Positions 32,941-40,947 of a DNA stretch of 64,000 nt are shown here, piece by piece. Position numbers and translations under genes: made by a program. The stretch's first letter is position 1. The number at the start of each line of letters is the position of its first letter. The notes under the pieces were generated by a model, which searched no databases, had not been told where the DNA came from, and saw only the letters and a list, made by a program, of their open reading frames with translations. This DNA comes from Halobaculum roseum. Its GTDB lineage: Archaea; Halobacteriota; Halobacteria; Halobacteriales; Haloferacaceae. The stretch lies in NCBI RefSeq assembly GCF_019880245.1, contig NZ_CP082286.1, positions 1,382,521-1,446,520 on the forward strand, written 5' to 3'.

Positions 32941-34089
32941 CTATTCTAGCGCTAATGTTGTTTCCCCAGAGAGGTACTCATCATACCGATTTAGGACCTG
33001 TTCACGGAATTCTTCTCTGATGTCACGACGCCTAGTGGCGCTGAAATCACTCTTGATCCAACCTGATTCTGATTGTAGCTTTGTCTCAGTAATACTCACC
33101 TCAAATGTGACTCTACGTGAGGTCTTGAAGTCAATCTCGACCACGACTCGTCTAGCAACGTCCTTGTGTTCGTACCGAACCTCTACCTGACTCAGATAGA
33201 AACCGTTCTTCTCGCATTTTTGAACAAATTCATTATTATCCAAATTATTCCCTGACAGCGCAGCGTTACGGATACCGTCCAACTCCGCATCTAGATCTTC
33301 ATCCTCTTCATCTTCGCCAACAGTTTCATCTCTCTGTACCTGGACCCCTTCCACGTTCTTACGGGTCCAATTTTCTGTCTCCATCGTCATCAAGTCGCGG
33401 ACGTATGCTACTCTGTTACGGATACCAAGCTCCGTGAGCGAGACAGGATCAGTGCTCACTGGCTCTTTACCAGCGGCTTCGCGTTGTTCATTCCAACCAT
33501 CAAGAAACTCAGTAATTGCAGTTTGCTGATTCACTTTATCATATTCATGAAGAACCGTAGATGTTCCATCCGAGTCGAAATTTTTCACCGTGAATTTTGT
33601 AGATTTTCTTCTACGTGCCAGTCCCTGGAGTTTGCCTCTTTTTTCAACTGTGAATTCCAAGTTGACCTCTAGATCGTCTCCATCCTCAGAAACATCTCTG
33701 ACGTGTACCTTCTTTTCACCATGAGCTGTTGCTTTGCGCTTCTGTTCTCTGAGGTCTGACAACACTTCCCGCTGAGATGACTCAGAATGCCATCTGAATG
33801 CGGACGACTTAGTGGTTGTATCCGATTCCAGTGCCTCTCTCTGGAAGAATTTGAAGCTATCATATCCATAGAATATTCTCCGTGATGCGTCAGCGATTGT
33901 AGATGTGCTATGATTGCACATCAACAAACCTGCTCTACGCTTGTGATGCTCGATGATTGCTTCTCGTGAGAGATAATCATCAATTATTTTCTCAAATTCT
34001 CTATCGGCTGGATACTGCAATTTCTCCATTTTGTCTTTTTTGTCCACGATAGCATCACTGTCGACTGTTGACTGTGAATTCTGACTCAT
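32941..34089 (-). CDS. Third gene of the A+T-rich cassette, unknown function
   Basis: The 382-residue protein is hydrophilic, without a signal or membrane helix. The N-terminal third (residues 1 to about 130) is helical and charged, with an REAIIEHHKRRAGLL segment and SRRIFYGYDSFKFFQREAL. A middle beta-rich part (about 130-190) contains EVNLEFTVEKRGKLQGLARRR and KFTVKNFDSDG. An acidic hinge (about 265-280, DEEDEDLD) precedes a second beta-rich part ending near VVVEIDFKTSRRVTFEVSITETK. I recognise no family. Its ATG overlaps the stop of the nuclease-like gene by one base (TAATG), so the two are coupled. Base and codon use are unlike the host, with many AT-ending codons: signs of transfer. Confidence 0.75.
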   Translation of the reverse strand: MSQNSQSTVDSDAIVDKKDKMEKLQYPADREFEKIIDDYLSREAIIEHHKRRAGLLMCNHSTSTIADASRRIFYGYDSFKFFQREALESDTTTKSSAFRWHSESSQREVLSDLREQKRKATAHGEKKVHVRDVSEDGDDLEVNLEFTVEKRGKLQGLARRRKSTKFTVKNFDSDGTSTVLHEYDKVNQQTAITEFLDGWNEQREAAGKEPVSTDPVSLTELGIRNRVAYVRDLMTMETENWTRKNVEGVQVQRDETVGEDEEDEDLDAELDGIRNAALSGNNLDNNEFVQKCEKNGFYLSQVEVRYEHKDVARRVVVEIDFKTSRRVTFEVSITETKLQSESGWIKSDFSATRRRDIREEFREQVLNRYDEYLSGETTLALE

Positions 34090-34985
34090 TATCGGTTGTC
34101 AAGGTGGTTCAAGTCTGCCATTGTCTGGAGCGTCTTGAATTCAATATCCGTATTTGCGTCTTCATCAGAGAACGTCCGAACAAATTCTTCTTCGACAGGT
34201 TCTGTGTGATGTCCACGGTCGGGGACGAAGATCTCGATCCTCTCGTGGTTCGACAGTAGCTGATAATGTCTTAATGATTTGTACATGAAGAGTAAGGAGT
34301 CAAAATCCATCTCACCAAAGTAGAATACAAAGCCAACATCCGAGCGTTCACCACTTGTGAGGAATATGAAATCAGATAGCAAATAGTCCATTGTCGCAAG
34401 ATCATACATACCTCCATCTGTGTCAGTCAAATCCGGGTAATAGAATTGTATATTGTCGTAATCCTTACTCAGTCTGTGGTATTGATCTTCTATACCAGCA
34501 ATTCGTTGTAATTGGTCATTCCCCCAAATAACGATCTTTGACAGATCCCAATTTTTCTTCACATCAAGTGATTGAACATACTGGTGGAACTCATCAGGTT
34601 CAAATCCATCAGTCGCCCAGAGAGCAACAATACCTGTATTAGTTATATCTGCTTCATTAGAGATATTGTGTGTTTCTTCGAAATACTCTGATTTGGGAGC
34701 TTTATCGACTTTTTCTAACAGAGTTTCAAAGAAACCTTCCACCTTCGATCTACTCACACTATCCCATTTCCACGACTTGGACTCGATTATGTTTCCGTGG
34801 ATATGTGGAGTGTAAGGATGTTTATATGTTAGATATGCGTCCAGGCCATACCCGTGCTTCCGGTCTTCGTCATCGACCTGAGCATCCACGTCAGTCTTGC
34901 TTTTTAGTGTCCATCCAAGTCCTTGGAATAGTTTGACTATTCTCTCAGTGGCTCGGTCACCCTTTCGGTTAGCATCTTCAGGCAT
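34089..34985 (-). CDS. PD-(D/E)xK nuclease-like protein, second gene of the A+T-rich cassette
   Basis: The 298-residue protein has the residue order of a PD-(D/E)xK nuclease core near its N-terminus: Glu14 in the first helix (RATERIVKLFQGLGW), Asp49 in GYGLDAYLTY, and Glu68-Ser-Lys70 in GNIIESKSW, followed by a helix (VSRSKVEGFFETLLEKV). This fold is used by restriction and many anti-phage nucleases. The rest (about 110-298) shows alternating strands and helices with no known motif (VALWATDGFEPDEF, KIVIWGNDQLQRI, FIFLTSGERSDVGFVFYFGE). It overlaps the upstream gene by 8 bases and the downstream gene by one. The ATG at 34985 is preferred to an in-frame earlier start (MIFFLRWL) that lies inside the upstream gene. 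Nuclease activity is inferred from motif spacing only. Confidence 0.7.
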   Translation of the reverse strand: MPEDANRKGDRATERIVKLFQGLGWTLKSKTDVDAQVDDEDRKHGYGLDAYLTYKHPYTPHIHGNIIESKSWKWDSVSRSKVEGFFETLLEKVDKAPKSEYFEETHNISNEADITNTGIVALWATDGFEPDEFHQYVQSLDVKKNWDLSKIVIWGNDQLQRIAGIEDQYHRLSKDYDNIQFYYPDLTDTDGGMYDLATMDYLLSDFIFLTSGERSDVGFVFYFGEMDFDSLLFMYKSLRHYQLLSNHERIEIFVPDRGHHTEPVEEEFVRTFSDEDANTDIEFKTLQTMADLNHLDNR

Positions 34986-35688
34986 CGGCAACCACCTCAG
35001 AAAGAAGATCACGAATCAGCGGTAGAAGTTCAGAGTCACGAGAGCTGTTGGAAAACAGTCTAACTGAGCCACTTCTGTAAATTCCTACTGTAACCTCTTC
35101 GTCAGGTGCCAAATTAATATTCAAACAGATATATGACACGTCTCCTTCGTATCTTGAGACCAGTTCCGATGCAACTTGATTGGTATAAGTTTCCAAATAG
35201 CAGTTGCCACTCGTTTGGGGCTCGGGTGAGATGTTGTTTATTCTGAGGGCACTCACATCGATCTCGTGGGGGGAGCGCCGTGATACCTCAAGTATTTGAT
35301 CAATATCGAGATTGAGGCTTTGGCTAACAAATTGAGGAACAACTTGGCCAAGTCGGTTTAGCAGCTCGCTATTCCCGTCTCGGTCTGTGTAACCCTCAAG
35401 AAATCCATTCTGTAAGTCAATTCGAAACGGAACTCGATCCGCGGTGGTTACGTTATCCTCTGTTGGCTCTCCAGTCTCAGGGTCTATTCTGGTTATTGAG
35501 GTATATGAATTCGATATGAGGACTCCCTCGACAGATCCCTCATTACGCCGAACTTGCCTGAATCCAAACGTCGAATTCTCAGAGTAGCTATTACTCCGAA
35601 GTTTGGATACTAAGGCTTCCTGTGGGGGGCATTCAATCCTACTCACGTTTATCGTGGCAGGTGTTTCAGCTATTTCTCCGTCAGGCAT
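34978..35688 (-). CDS. First gene of the A+T-rich cassette, unknown function
   Basis: The 236-residue protein (ATG 35688) looks soluble and beta-rich in its first half (ATINVSRIECPP, SVEGVLISNSYTSITRIDPETGEP, VPFRIDLQNGFLEGYTD) and helical in the middle (ELLNRLGQVVPQFVSQSLNLDIDQIL). The C-terminal third again alternates strands (DVSYICLNINLAPDEEVTVGIYRSGSVRLF) and ends with a helix. I recognise no family or catalytic motif. A TTG start at 35715 would add nine residues; ATG is preferred since TTG puts the start very close to the TATA element. It leads the cassette and overlaps the nuclease-like gene by 8 bases. Confidence 0.7.
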   Translation of the reverse strand: MPDGEIAETPATINVSRIECPPQEALVSKLRSNSYSENSTFGFRQVRRNEGSVEGVLISNSYTSITRIDPETGEPTEDNVTTADRVPFRIDLQNGFLEGYTDRDGNSELLNRLGQVVPQFVSQSLNLDIDQILEVSRRSPHEIDVSALRINNISPEPQTSGNCYLETYTNQVASELVSRYEGDVSYICLNINLAPDEEVTVGIYRSGSVRLFSNSSRDSELLPLIRDLLSEVVADA

Positions 35689-35726
35689 TGGATAGAAAAT
35701 AGAGCTACAATACAAGTATCTGTCGA

Positions 35727-35742
35727 GTAATAATTAATTATC
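35727..35742 (-). promoter_or_regulatory. TATA-type promoter of the A+T-rich cassette
   Basis: ATAATTAATTAT at 35730-35741, with flanking A/T, stands 40-55 bases before the cassette's first ATG (35688) on the minus strand. It is the only long A/T run between the operon and the recombinase remnant. A start of transcription 25-28 bases downstream would give a leader of about 15 bases. The core TAATTAATTA is also a perfect palindrome and could bind a dimeric regulator. Confidence 0.55.
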
Positions 35743-35879
35743 TGACATACAGACGATGGTCGAACAATAGATCGGTCAGGTTAGTGACGCCATCAAGTGA
35801 ATGTATTGTCTATTTCCGTAGTCTCGCTTTTATTTAACCTCGGTATTCGATGTTCCAGGCCCTCACGGAGGCCTAGCTG

Positions 35880-36343
35880 TCACCACAATTCCTCTGCTTC
35901 CGCATCTAACTGCGTCCCGGCGTACTGCAAGTAGTCATTCGCACTCGACAGGTCCGCGTGCCCCATCGTCTGCCGGATATACTGCGGCGTCGCACCCCGT
36001 GCGGCAATGAGCGTCCCGTAGGTGTGACGGAGCACGTGTGGCGTGATCTTCTTCCGGAGGTCCGTCTCGGCCGCCACGCGCTTCACTCGATTCGTCACTG
36101 TCTGCCTTGTCGCCCCATACTCGGCGTGATACCCGAAGTAATCCCGGAGCCGCCGCAGTGTTCCGGGGTGCTTCACCGGGATCGTCCGCGCGGCGTGCTC
36201 GGTCTTCGACGTCCAGTCTCCCTCGACGGCCGGCACGCGCAGCAGCTCGTTCTGCCAGTCCATCCAGTCGTCGGTCATGTACGCTAGCTCGTCGGCACCG
36301 ATCCCGCTGTGTGCGAGCGTGTAGAGGTAGTTCAGTAGGGTTC
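35880..36343 (-). pseudogene. Tyrosine recombinase (integrase) remnant
   Basis: The C-terminal catalytic domain of a tyrosine recombinase is readable from about codon LNYLYTLAHSG (near 36340) to the stop at 35880. The box HVLRHTYGTLIA, MGHADLSS and the tyrosine in ANDYLQYAG are present. The first catalytic Arg, expected in a TGLRADEL-type motif, is replaced: the sequence is SGIGADELAYM. The N-terminal core-binding domain is missing, and recognisable homology starts right where the vapC stop codon lies, so vapBC replaced the 5' part. The only ATG start (36278) gives 132 residues. It cannot be expected to recombine. Confidence 0.8.
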
Positions 36344-36718
36344 GACGGGCACGCCGTGGCGTTCGAAGTCGTCGACGTTCCGCGTAACGACCGCCTCGCC
36401 TTCCACGTCGGCGGTTGCCGCGATCACCGCGTCACCCTTCTTGCGCTTGTACGTCGAGGGGTCCAGGCGGCCGATCATCCGCCCCGCTTCCTCGGCGATC
36501 TGCGGGTCCATCGCTACCCGTGGGACGCCGTCCAGAATTCGACGTATCTCGCGCGCTTCCTCTTCTCCGGTGTACGCTTCGATGCCGATGTACAGCTCCA
36601 GCACCGTCATCGTGGAGAGCTTCAACACGGCACCGTTCGCCTCCAACTCGTCCAGTTTCTCGTGTGCCGCCGGGAGATCGGCCATCAGGTCGAGCACGAA
36701 CGCGGTATCGAGGATCAT
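36332..36718 (-). CDS. vapC: VapC toxin, PIN-domain ribonuclease
   Basis: The 128-residue PIN-domain protein keeps the acidic active-site set: Asp4 (MILDTAFVLD), Glu41 (TMTVLELYIG), Asp near 95 (KKGDAVIAATA) and Asp near 115 (TRNVDDFERHG). It should cut a structured RNA, usually tRNA or rRNA, when freed from VapB. Its start overlaps the vapB stop by 4 bases, standard for the pair. The 3' end abuts the integrase remnant directly. It may stabilise the element or be an independent acquisition. Confidence 0.92.
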   Translation of the reverse strand: MILDTAFVLDLMADLPAAHEKLDELEANGAVLKLSTMTVLELYIGIEAYTGEEEAREIRRILDGVPRVAMDPQIAEEAGRMIGRLDPSTYKRKKGDAVIAATADVEGEAVVTRNVDDFERHGVPVEPY

Positions 36719-36948
36719 TCGAAGCGCTCGGCGATTTCTTCGACCTCCTCGGCGTCGTCGTCCTCGGCCGCCTCGATGGTCTCGCGCATCGTCTCGACCG
36801 TCTCGCTATCGAGGATTCCCCCGAGGTCCCGCAGCGACGGCCCGCCGATCAGGCGCTCGATAGCCTCCGAAAAGGTTTCGTCGTCCCGTTTGTGGGCCTT
36901 GATCCGGTTGTACACGTCCTCATCCAGCCGAACTGGTTTCGTACTCAT
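36715..36948 (-). CDS. vapB: VapB antitoxin
   Basis: The 77-residue antitoxin has an N-terminal ribbon-helix-helix part, KPVRLDEDVYNRIKAHKRDDETFSEAIERL, and a C-terminal acidic tail that would wrap VapC (ETVETMRETIEAAEDDDAEEVEEIAERFE). The protein pairs with the following vapC by a 4-base overlap. A perfect palindrome sits two bases before its ATG and probably is its own operator. Closely similar in layout to the second pair at 58718-58951. Confidence 0.92.
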   Translation of the reverse strand: MSTKPVRLDEDVYNRIKAHKRDDETFSEAIERLIGGPSLRDLGGILDSETVETMRETIEAAEDDDAEEVEEIAERFE

Positions 36949-36950
36949 GC

Positions 36951-36966
36951 GTATACGTTCGTATAC
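36951..36966. promoter_or_regulatory. Palindromic operator of the first vapBC
   Basis: GTATACG-TT-CGTATAC is a perfect inverted repeat with 7-base arms and a 2-base centre, 2 bases upstream of the vapB ATG. The position and form fit a site for the VapB dimer or VapBC complex, which normally represses its own transcription. The same arm and spacer lengths recur upstream of the second vapBC with a different sequence. Confidence 0.75.
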
Positions 36967-37156
36967 AGCGCGTTTGAATCTTCTGCCGGATCGGAGGGAC
37001 CCGGCTCGAGGAGCTCTCCGGCCGTTCGTCTACTCAGCCGGCGGACTGCTACAGTTCGCTTTGTCTACCACTCACGACGAACTCGTCCGACGAGACACCA
37101 GCCGGTACCTGAACCATACGACGCTGGAGAACCTACCAGGTACGCTCCTGAAACGC

Positions 37157-37184
37157 GAAATGCGGGAGAAGTGGGCCGGCGCGA
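37157..37184. repeat. Right attachment site (attR), 28-bp direct repeat
   Basis: The sequence is identical to 32323-32350. The last 13 bases (37172-37184) are the 3' end of the tRNA-Pro gene, i.e. its acceptor strand and part of the T stem. This is the copy attached to the intact tRNA gene, so the left junction lacks one. Confidence 0.9.
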
Positions 37185-37244
37185 ATTTGAATCGCGGTTA
37201 CGGCCACCCGAAGGCCGAAGGATACCAAGCTACCCCACCGGCCC
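37172..37244 (-). tRNA. tRNA-Pro (anticodon CGG)
   Basis: Reading the minus strand, 73 bases fold into a cloverleaf. The acceptor is GGGCCGG paired with CCGGCCC plus discriminator A. The D-arm is GGGT...ATCC with a GGT in the loop. The anticodon stem CGGCC/GGCCG has loop TTCGGGT, anticodon CGG. The T-arm is CGCGA/TCGCG with loop TTCAAAT. CCA is not encoded. The 3' end carries the attachment core of the integrated element. Confidence 0.93.
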
Positions 37245-37333
37245 GCACACGGAGGGAGGCGAGCCGCTCTGTTAAGGCTTCCGAACCCCGGGCAATCGCC
37301 GGCTCGCGGCCCGGTCCCGCACACACCAGCGGC

Positions 37334-37924
37334 TCAGTAGCGCGCGTAACCGTCGGTGTCGAGGTAGTTGTTCGCCACCGCGATCGCGTGGTCCGCGTGG
37401 ATCGCCTCGGGCCCGAGCCTGACCCGCCGGTCCGCCCGGTCGGCGAGGAGGGCCGCCTCCTCGTCGGTGAAGTCCGAGTGGTCCGAGAGGACGAACACCG
37501 GGTCATCGGGCGGGTCGATCTCGGCGACTGGGTCGCCGTCCTCGTGCAGTTGGACGAGGGTGCCGTCGAGCGTGTCGAGGGTCGTTTCCAGACCCATCCG
37601 GTACAGTTCGACGCCGGGCGACACCTCCGCGGGCATGTGGCCGATGGCGTCCTCGCGGGAGTCGAGCGCGTCGCGGACGCGAGCGGCGGTCGTGCGCTCG
37701 TCGGGGTGGAGTCCGCGGGCGGTGGCGCCCGAGAACCGGACGGTGTACTCGTCGCCGAGGACGAGGTGGACGCGGCTGTCCTCGCGGATGCCGTGCGAGA
37801 GAAACAGGCCGGCGTTGACACAGCGACACAGCAGATCCAGGCGCCCGGCCCCGCCCGCGAGGTCGTCGAGGCTGAAGTCGGGCGTCGTGGGGGCGTCGTG
37901 GCCGCAGACGACGAACTGGCGCAT
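37334..37924 (-). CDS. trmY: tRNA pseudouridine(54) N1-methyltransferase TrmY
   Basis: The 196-residue SPOUT methyltransferase makes N1-methylpseudouridine at tRNA position 54, after Pus10 has formed the pseudouridine (pus10 is at 56055). It begins [22 protein letters not shown], and contains [15 protein letters not shown] near 41-55 and [14 protein letters not shown] near 147-160, the knot region that binds SAM. Length is normal. The ATG at 37924 gives the family N-terminus; the frame is open upstream without homology. The gene sits just outside attR next to the tRNA-Pro gene. Confidence 0.92.
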   Translation of the reverse strand: MRQFVVCGHDAPTTPDFSLDDLAGGAGRLDLLCRCVNAGLFLSHGIREDSRVHLVLGDEYTVRFSGATARGLHPDERTTAARVRDALDSREDAIGHMPAEVSPGVELYRMGLETTLDTLDGTLVQLHEDGDPVAEIDPPDDPVFVLSDHSDFTDEEAALLADRADRRVRLGPEAIHADHAIAVANNYLDTDGYARY

Positions 37925-38030
37925 ACCGTTCGTCCCGGCGGCGACGACCTGTACGTTCTGGTCCGACGGCGAAAAGGGACGGCAGACGTACGGTGGGAAC
38001 ACACGCGCAGATCCCCACATGCGTATGCAC

Positions 38031-38090
38031 AACCGTGCGATGATGGGTGAAATCGTGACGAACCGTGCGTTGATGAGTGATATCGTGACG
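38031..38090. repeat. 30-base direct repeat upstream of the peptide ABC operon
   Basis: Two adjacent 30-base units, 38031-38060 and 38061-38090, start AACCGTGCG and end ATCGTGACG and differ at three positions. They lie 15-20 bases before CGCTTTTATG (about 38104-38113), a TATA-like element of the ABC operon. Adjacent direct repeats of this length right upstream of a TATA element fit tandem regulator-binding sites. No protein start lies in them. Confidence 0.8.
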
Positions 38091-38159
38091 ACAGCGAACG
38101 GCACGCTTTTATGTCTCAATTTTCCATGACAGAGTATCCCATCGTTGAGGGACACAACC

Positions 38160-39860
38160 ATGACAAACGAAGGAAAGCAGTACGTCCTCGATCGTATCAA
38201 CCGGCGGTCGTTCATCGCGGGTACCGGCGCGGCCGGCGTCACGGCGCTGGCCGGCTGTGCCGGCGGCGGCGGCGACGACGGCGGCGATGACACTACCGAA
38301 GACGACGGCGGCAACGGCGGCGGCGACACCGACGACAGCACGCCGACGCCGGAGGAGTCGACCGGCGGGACGCTCAACCTCGCACAGGTGAAGAGCCCGA
38401 TCGAGTTCGACCCGGTCGTCCTGAACGACGTTCCGTCCGACCAGGTCTCCCAGCTGATCTTCGACTCACTGTACGCCTACGGCGAGGGCACCGGCATCGG
38501 CCCGAGCATGGCGACCGGCGAGCCGGAGATAACCAACGACGGCCAGCGGTACGTCGTCGAGATCAACGAGGACGCCGCGTTCCAGAACGGCGACCCGGTG
38601 ACCGCCGAGGACGTGAAGTACAGCTTCGAGGCACCCGTCGACGAGGAGACGGAGAACGCCTCCGAGGTCAACATGATCGACTCGATCACGGCCGTCGACG
38701 AGAAGACGGTCCAGTTCGACCTCCTGTACCCCTACGGCGCGTTCATGACCGTGCTCGCGGGCCGCGACATCGTACCGATGTCCGTGCGCGAGGAGGACAA
38801 GGACGCGTTCAACACGTCGAACCCGGTCGGCTCCGGGCCCTTCGAGTTCGACAGCTGGCAGGAGGGCGACTACGTCGACCTCGTCCGCAACGACGACTAC
38901 TGGGGCGAGCCGGTGCCGAACCTCGCGGAGATCCACTTCACGCCCGTCGAGGAGGCGACGACTCGCGTCACCACGCTCCGCAACGGCGAGAACGACGTCA
39001 TCGAGGAGATCCCGCCGAAGCTCTACTCCACGGTCCGCAGCATCGAAGACGCCAGCATCGACGAGGTGCCCGGCATCGGGTACTTCTACCTCGCGTTCAA
39101 CTGCAACGAGGGGCCGACGGCCGACCCCCGGGTCCGCGAGGCGATCGACTACTGCTTCTCGATGGACGACGCGGTGGCGAACTACGTCGAGCCGACCGGC
39201 GTCCGCCAGTACAGCCCGTTCCCGGCGTCCATCGCGGACGAGTGGGACTTCCCGGTCGACCAGTGGTCGGAGATCCCCCACGGCAAGAACATCGACGAGG
39301 CGACGGCGCTGTTCGAGGAGGCCGGCGTCGACATGGACTACTCGTGGCGGATCATCGTCCCGCCGGACGACAAGCGCGAACAGATCGGCATCTCCGTCTC
39401 GAACGGCCTGAAGGAGGCCGGCTTCAGCAACGTCTCGGTCCAGCGGCTCGACTGGGGCGCGTTCCTGGAGCAGTACGTCACGGGGAGCGAGGACGACTAC
39501 AACATGTACACGCTCGGCTGGTCCGGCTCGCCCGACCCCGACGCGTTCACCTACTACATGTTCGGCCGGACCGACGACACGCTCGGCGTCACGAACGGCA
39601 CGTACTACGGCGCCAACAGCGAGCGCGGCAAGGAGGCCGCCGAGAAGCTCGTCACGGCCCGCGAGTCCGCCGACCGTGAGGAGCGCAAGCAGCTCTACAC
39701 CGAGGCGGTCACGACGATCCTCGAGGACCGCGCGCACCTGCCCGCGTACAACCTCAAGAACAGCTTCGGCGTGAAGGAGTACGTCAACAACTTCGCGGCA
39801 CACCCGGTCGACTCGTTCCACCTCGCCTCCGAGAGCAACAACGTGTCGGTCGACAAGTAA
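38160..39860 (+). CDS. Peptide ABC transporter substrate-binding lipoprotein
   Basis: The 566-residue protein is a family 5 solute-binding protein (DppA/OppA) that delivers di- or oligopeptides to the permease encoded next. It has a Tat lipoprotein signal: [20 protein letters not shown], lipid-modified at Cys33, then a disordered Gly/Asp/Thr stalk of about 40 residues that spans the cell-surface layer. The family motif [14 protein letters not shown] near 140 and the [16 protein letters not shown] and [11 protein letters not shown] segments are normal. The ATG at 38160 is used; TTG at 38145 would add five residues. A 30-base tandem repeat upstream may control it. Confidence 0.93.
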   Translation: MTNEGKQYVLDRINRRSFIAGTGAAGVTALAGCAGGGGDDGGDDTTEDDGGNGGGDTDDSTPTPEESTGGTLNLAQVKSPIEFDPVVLNDVPSDQVSQLIFDSLYAYGEGTGIGPSMATGEPEITNDGQRYVVEINEDAAFQNGDPVTAEDVKYSFEAPVDEETENASEVNMIDSITAVDEKTVQFDLLYPYGAFMTVLAGRDIVPMSVREEDKDAFNTSNPVGSGPFEFDSWQEGDYVDLVRNDDYWGEPVPNLAEIHFTPVEEATTRVTTLRNGENDVIEEIPPKLYSTVRSIEDASIDEVPGIGYFYLAFNCNEGPTADPRVREAIDYCFSMDDAVANYVEPTGVRQYSPFPASIADEWDFPVDQWSEIPHGKNIDEATALFEEAGVDMDYSWRIIVPPDDKREQIGISVSNGLKEAGFSNVSVQRLDWGAFLEQYVTGSEDDYNMYTLGWSGSPDPDAFTYYMFGRTDDTLGVTNGTYYGANSERGKEAAEKLVTARESADREERKQLYTEAVTTILEDRAHLPAYNLKNSFGVKEYVNNFAAHPVDSFHLASESNNVSVDK

Positions 39861-39866
39861 CGTCTG

Positions 39867-39884
39867 ACGGCCGCTTCCGGCCGT
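39867..39884 (+). terminator. Stem-loop after the substrate-binding protein gene
   Basis: ACGGCCG-CTTC-CGGCCGT is a perfect 7-bp stem with a 4-base loop, starting 6 bases after the stop codon and followed by TTCCCGTTTCG. In ABC operons a hairpin here often causes partial termination or protects the upstream mRNA, so that binding protein is made in excess over permease. TTTATA at 39895-39900 could restart transcription of the permease genes. Confidence 0.55.
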
Positions 39885-39942
39885 TCCCGTTTCGTTTATA
39901 CCGGAAGCCGGCAAACGCACGCTAACGACACCAACTCAGACA

Positions 39943-40941
39943 ATGGGACGCGCACAGTACACCATTCGACGCATACTTCAGGCGATTCCGGTCCTCGTGG
40001 GCGTCGCCGCCATCACCTATTTCCTGATGGAGGCGATGCCGGGCGACCCCGTGAGCATCATGCTCGGCCCGTCACCCAGCGCCCAGCAGGCCGCCGCCAT
40101 CCGGGCGAAGTACGGGCTGGACCAGCCCGTATGGCTCCGGTTCCTGAACTACCTCTGGGACGCGATCCAACTCGATCTCGGCCAGAGCCTCTACTACAAG
40201 GTCCCGGTTACACAGAAGATCGCGGAACGACTGCCCGTGACGCTGCTGTTGCTGCTCTCGAGCTTCACGTTCGCCGTCGTCACGGCCGTCCCGCTCGGCA
40301 TCATCTCTGCCAAGCGGCGCAACAAGCCGACCGACCACGTCTCGCGGATCGTCGCGCTGATCGGCGTGTCGACCCCGTCGTTCTGGATCGGCCTGATGCT
40401 CATCATCGTCTTCGCCTACCGGCTCGACGTGTTGCCGGCGACGAACCTCGTCCTGCCGTGGGCGCCCGTCGCGGCAGTCGACGGCGCGAACAGCCGACTG
40501 GGCGTGCTCGTGGAGACCGGCGAGCACCTCCTGTTGCCGACGCTGTCGCTCGGGACGCTCCAGATGGCGGCGCTCACCCGCATCGAGCGCTCCTCGATGC
40601 TCGAGGTGCTCGGCGAGGACTACGTGAAGCTCGCACGCGCCTACGGCGTGAGCGAGTTCACCATCCTCAGGAAACACGCCTTCCGCAACGCACAGCTCCC
40701 GCTCATCACGCTGCTCGGGCTTCAGCTCACCAGCGCCATCGGCGGCGCCGTGCTGACCGAGACCGTGTTCTCGATCAACGGGATGGGGCGACTCATCATT
40801 ACCGCGATCAACAATCAGGACTTCGCGCTGGTCACCGGCACCACGCTCGTGTTCGGCTTCGTGTTCGTGGTCGGCGTGATCATCACCGACCTCTCGTACG
40901 CGTATATCGACCCGCGCGTCACCTTCGACGAGAATGACTGA
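39943..40941 (+). CDS. dppB: Peptide ABC transporter permease, DppB type
   Basis: The 332-residue membrane protein has six helices and a typical DppB start (RRILQAIPVLVGVAAITYFLMEAMPGDP). The EAA loop is near residues 235-255 (YVKLARAYGVSEFTILRKHAFRNAQLP) and would contact the ATPases. It forms the translocation path with DppC, which starts 7 bases after its stop. A possible promoter lies at 39895-39900. Confidence 0.93.
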   Translation: MGRAQYTIRRILQAIPVLVGVAAITYFLMEAMPGDPVSIMLGPSPSAQQAAAIRAKYGLDQPVWLRFLNYLWDAIQLDLGQSLYYKVPVTQKIAERLPVTLLLLLSSFTFAVVTAVPLGIISAKRRNKPTDHVSRIVALIGVSTPSFWIGLMLIIVFAYRLDVLPATNLVLPWAPVAAVDGANSRLGVLVETGEHLLLPTLSLGTLQMAALTRIERSSMLEVLGEDYVKLARAYGVSEFTILRKHAFRNAQLPLITLLGLQLTSAIGGAVLTETVFSINGMGRLIITAINNQDFALVTGTTLVFGFVFVVGVIITDLSYAYIDPRVTFDEND

Positions 40942-40947
40942 CTGACA

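Larger units (their letters stand above)
32323..37184. mobile_element. 4.8-kb integrated element at tRNA-Pro(CGG)
   Basis: A perfect 28-bp direct repeat bounds the region and the right copy contains the 3' end of an intact tRNA-Pro gene, the usual footprint of tyrosine-recombinase integration. Between the copies lie phiH1-repressor-like winged-helix genes, a strongly A+T-rich three-gene operon, a broken tyrosine recombinase next to the tRNA side, and a VapBC pair. Two sampled 60-base lines inside (33961, 34441) are 35% G+C against about 70% or more for flanks. The recombinase is truncated and lacks a key Arg, so the element is probably stuck. Confidence 0.85.

Noticed and set aside
35880-36278. 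Functional tyrosine integrase of 132 residues
   Set aside because: It lacks the N-terminal domain and the first catalytic Arg is replaced; annotated as a remnant.
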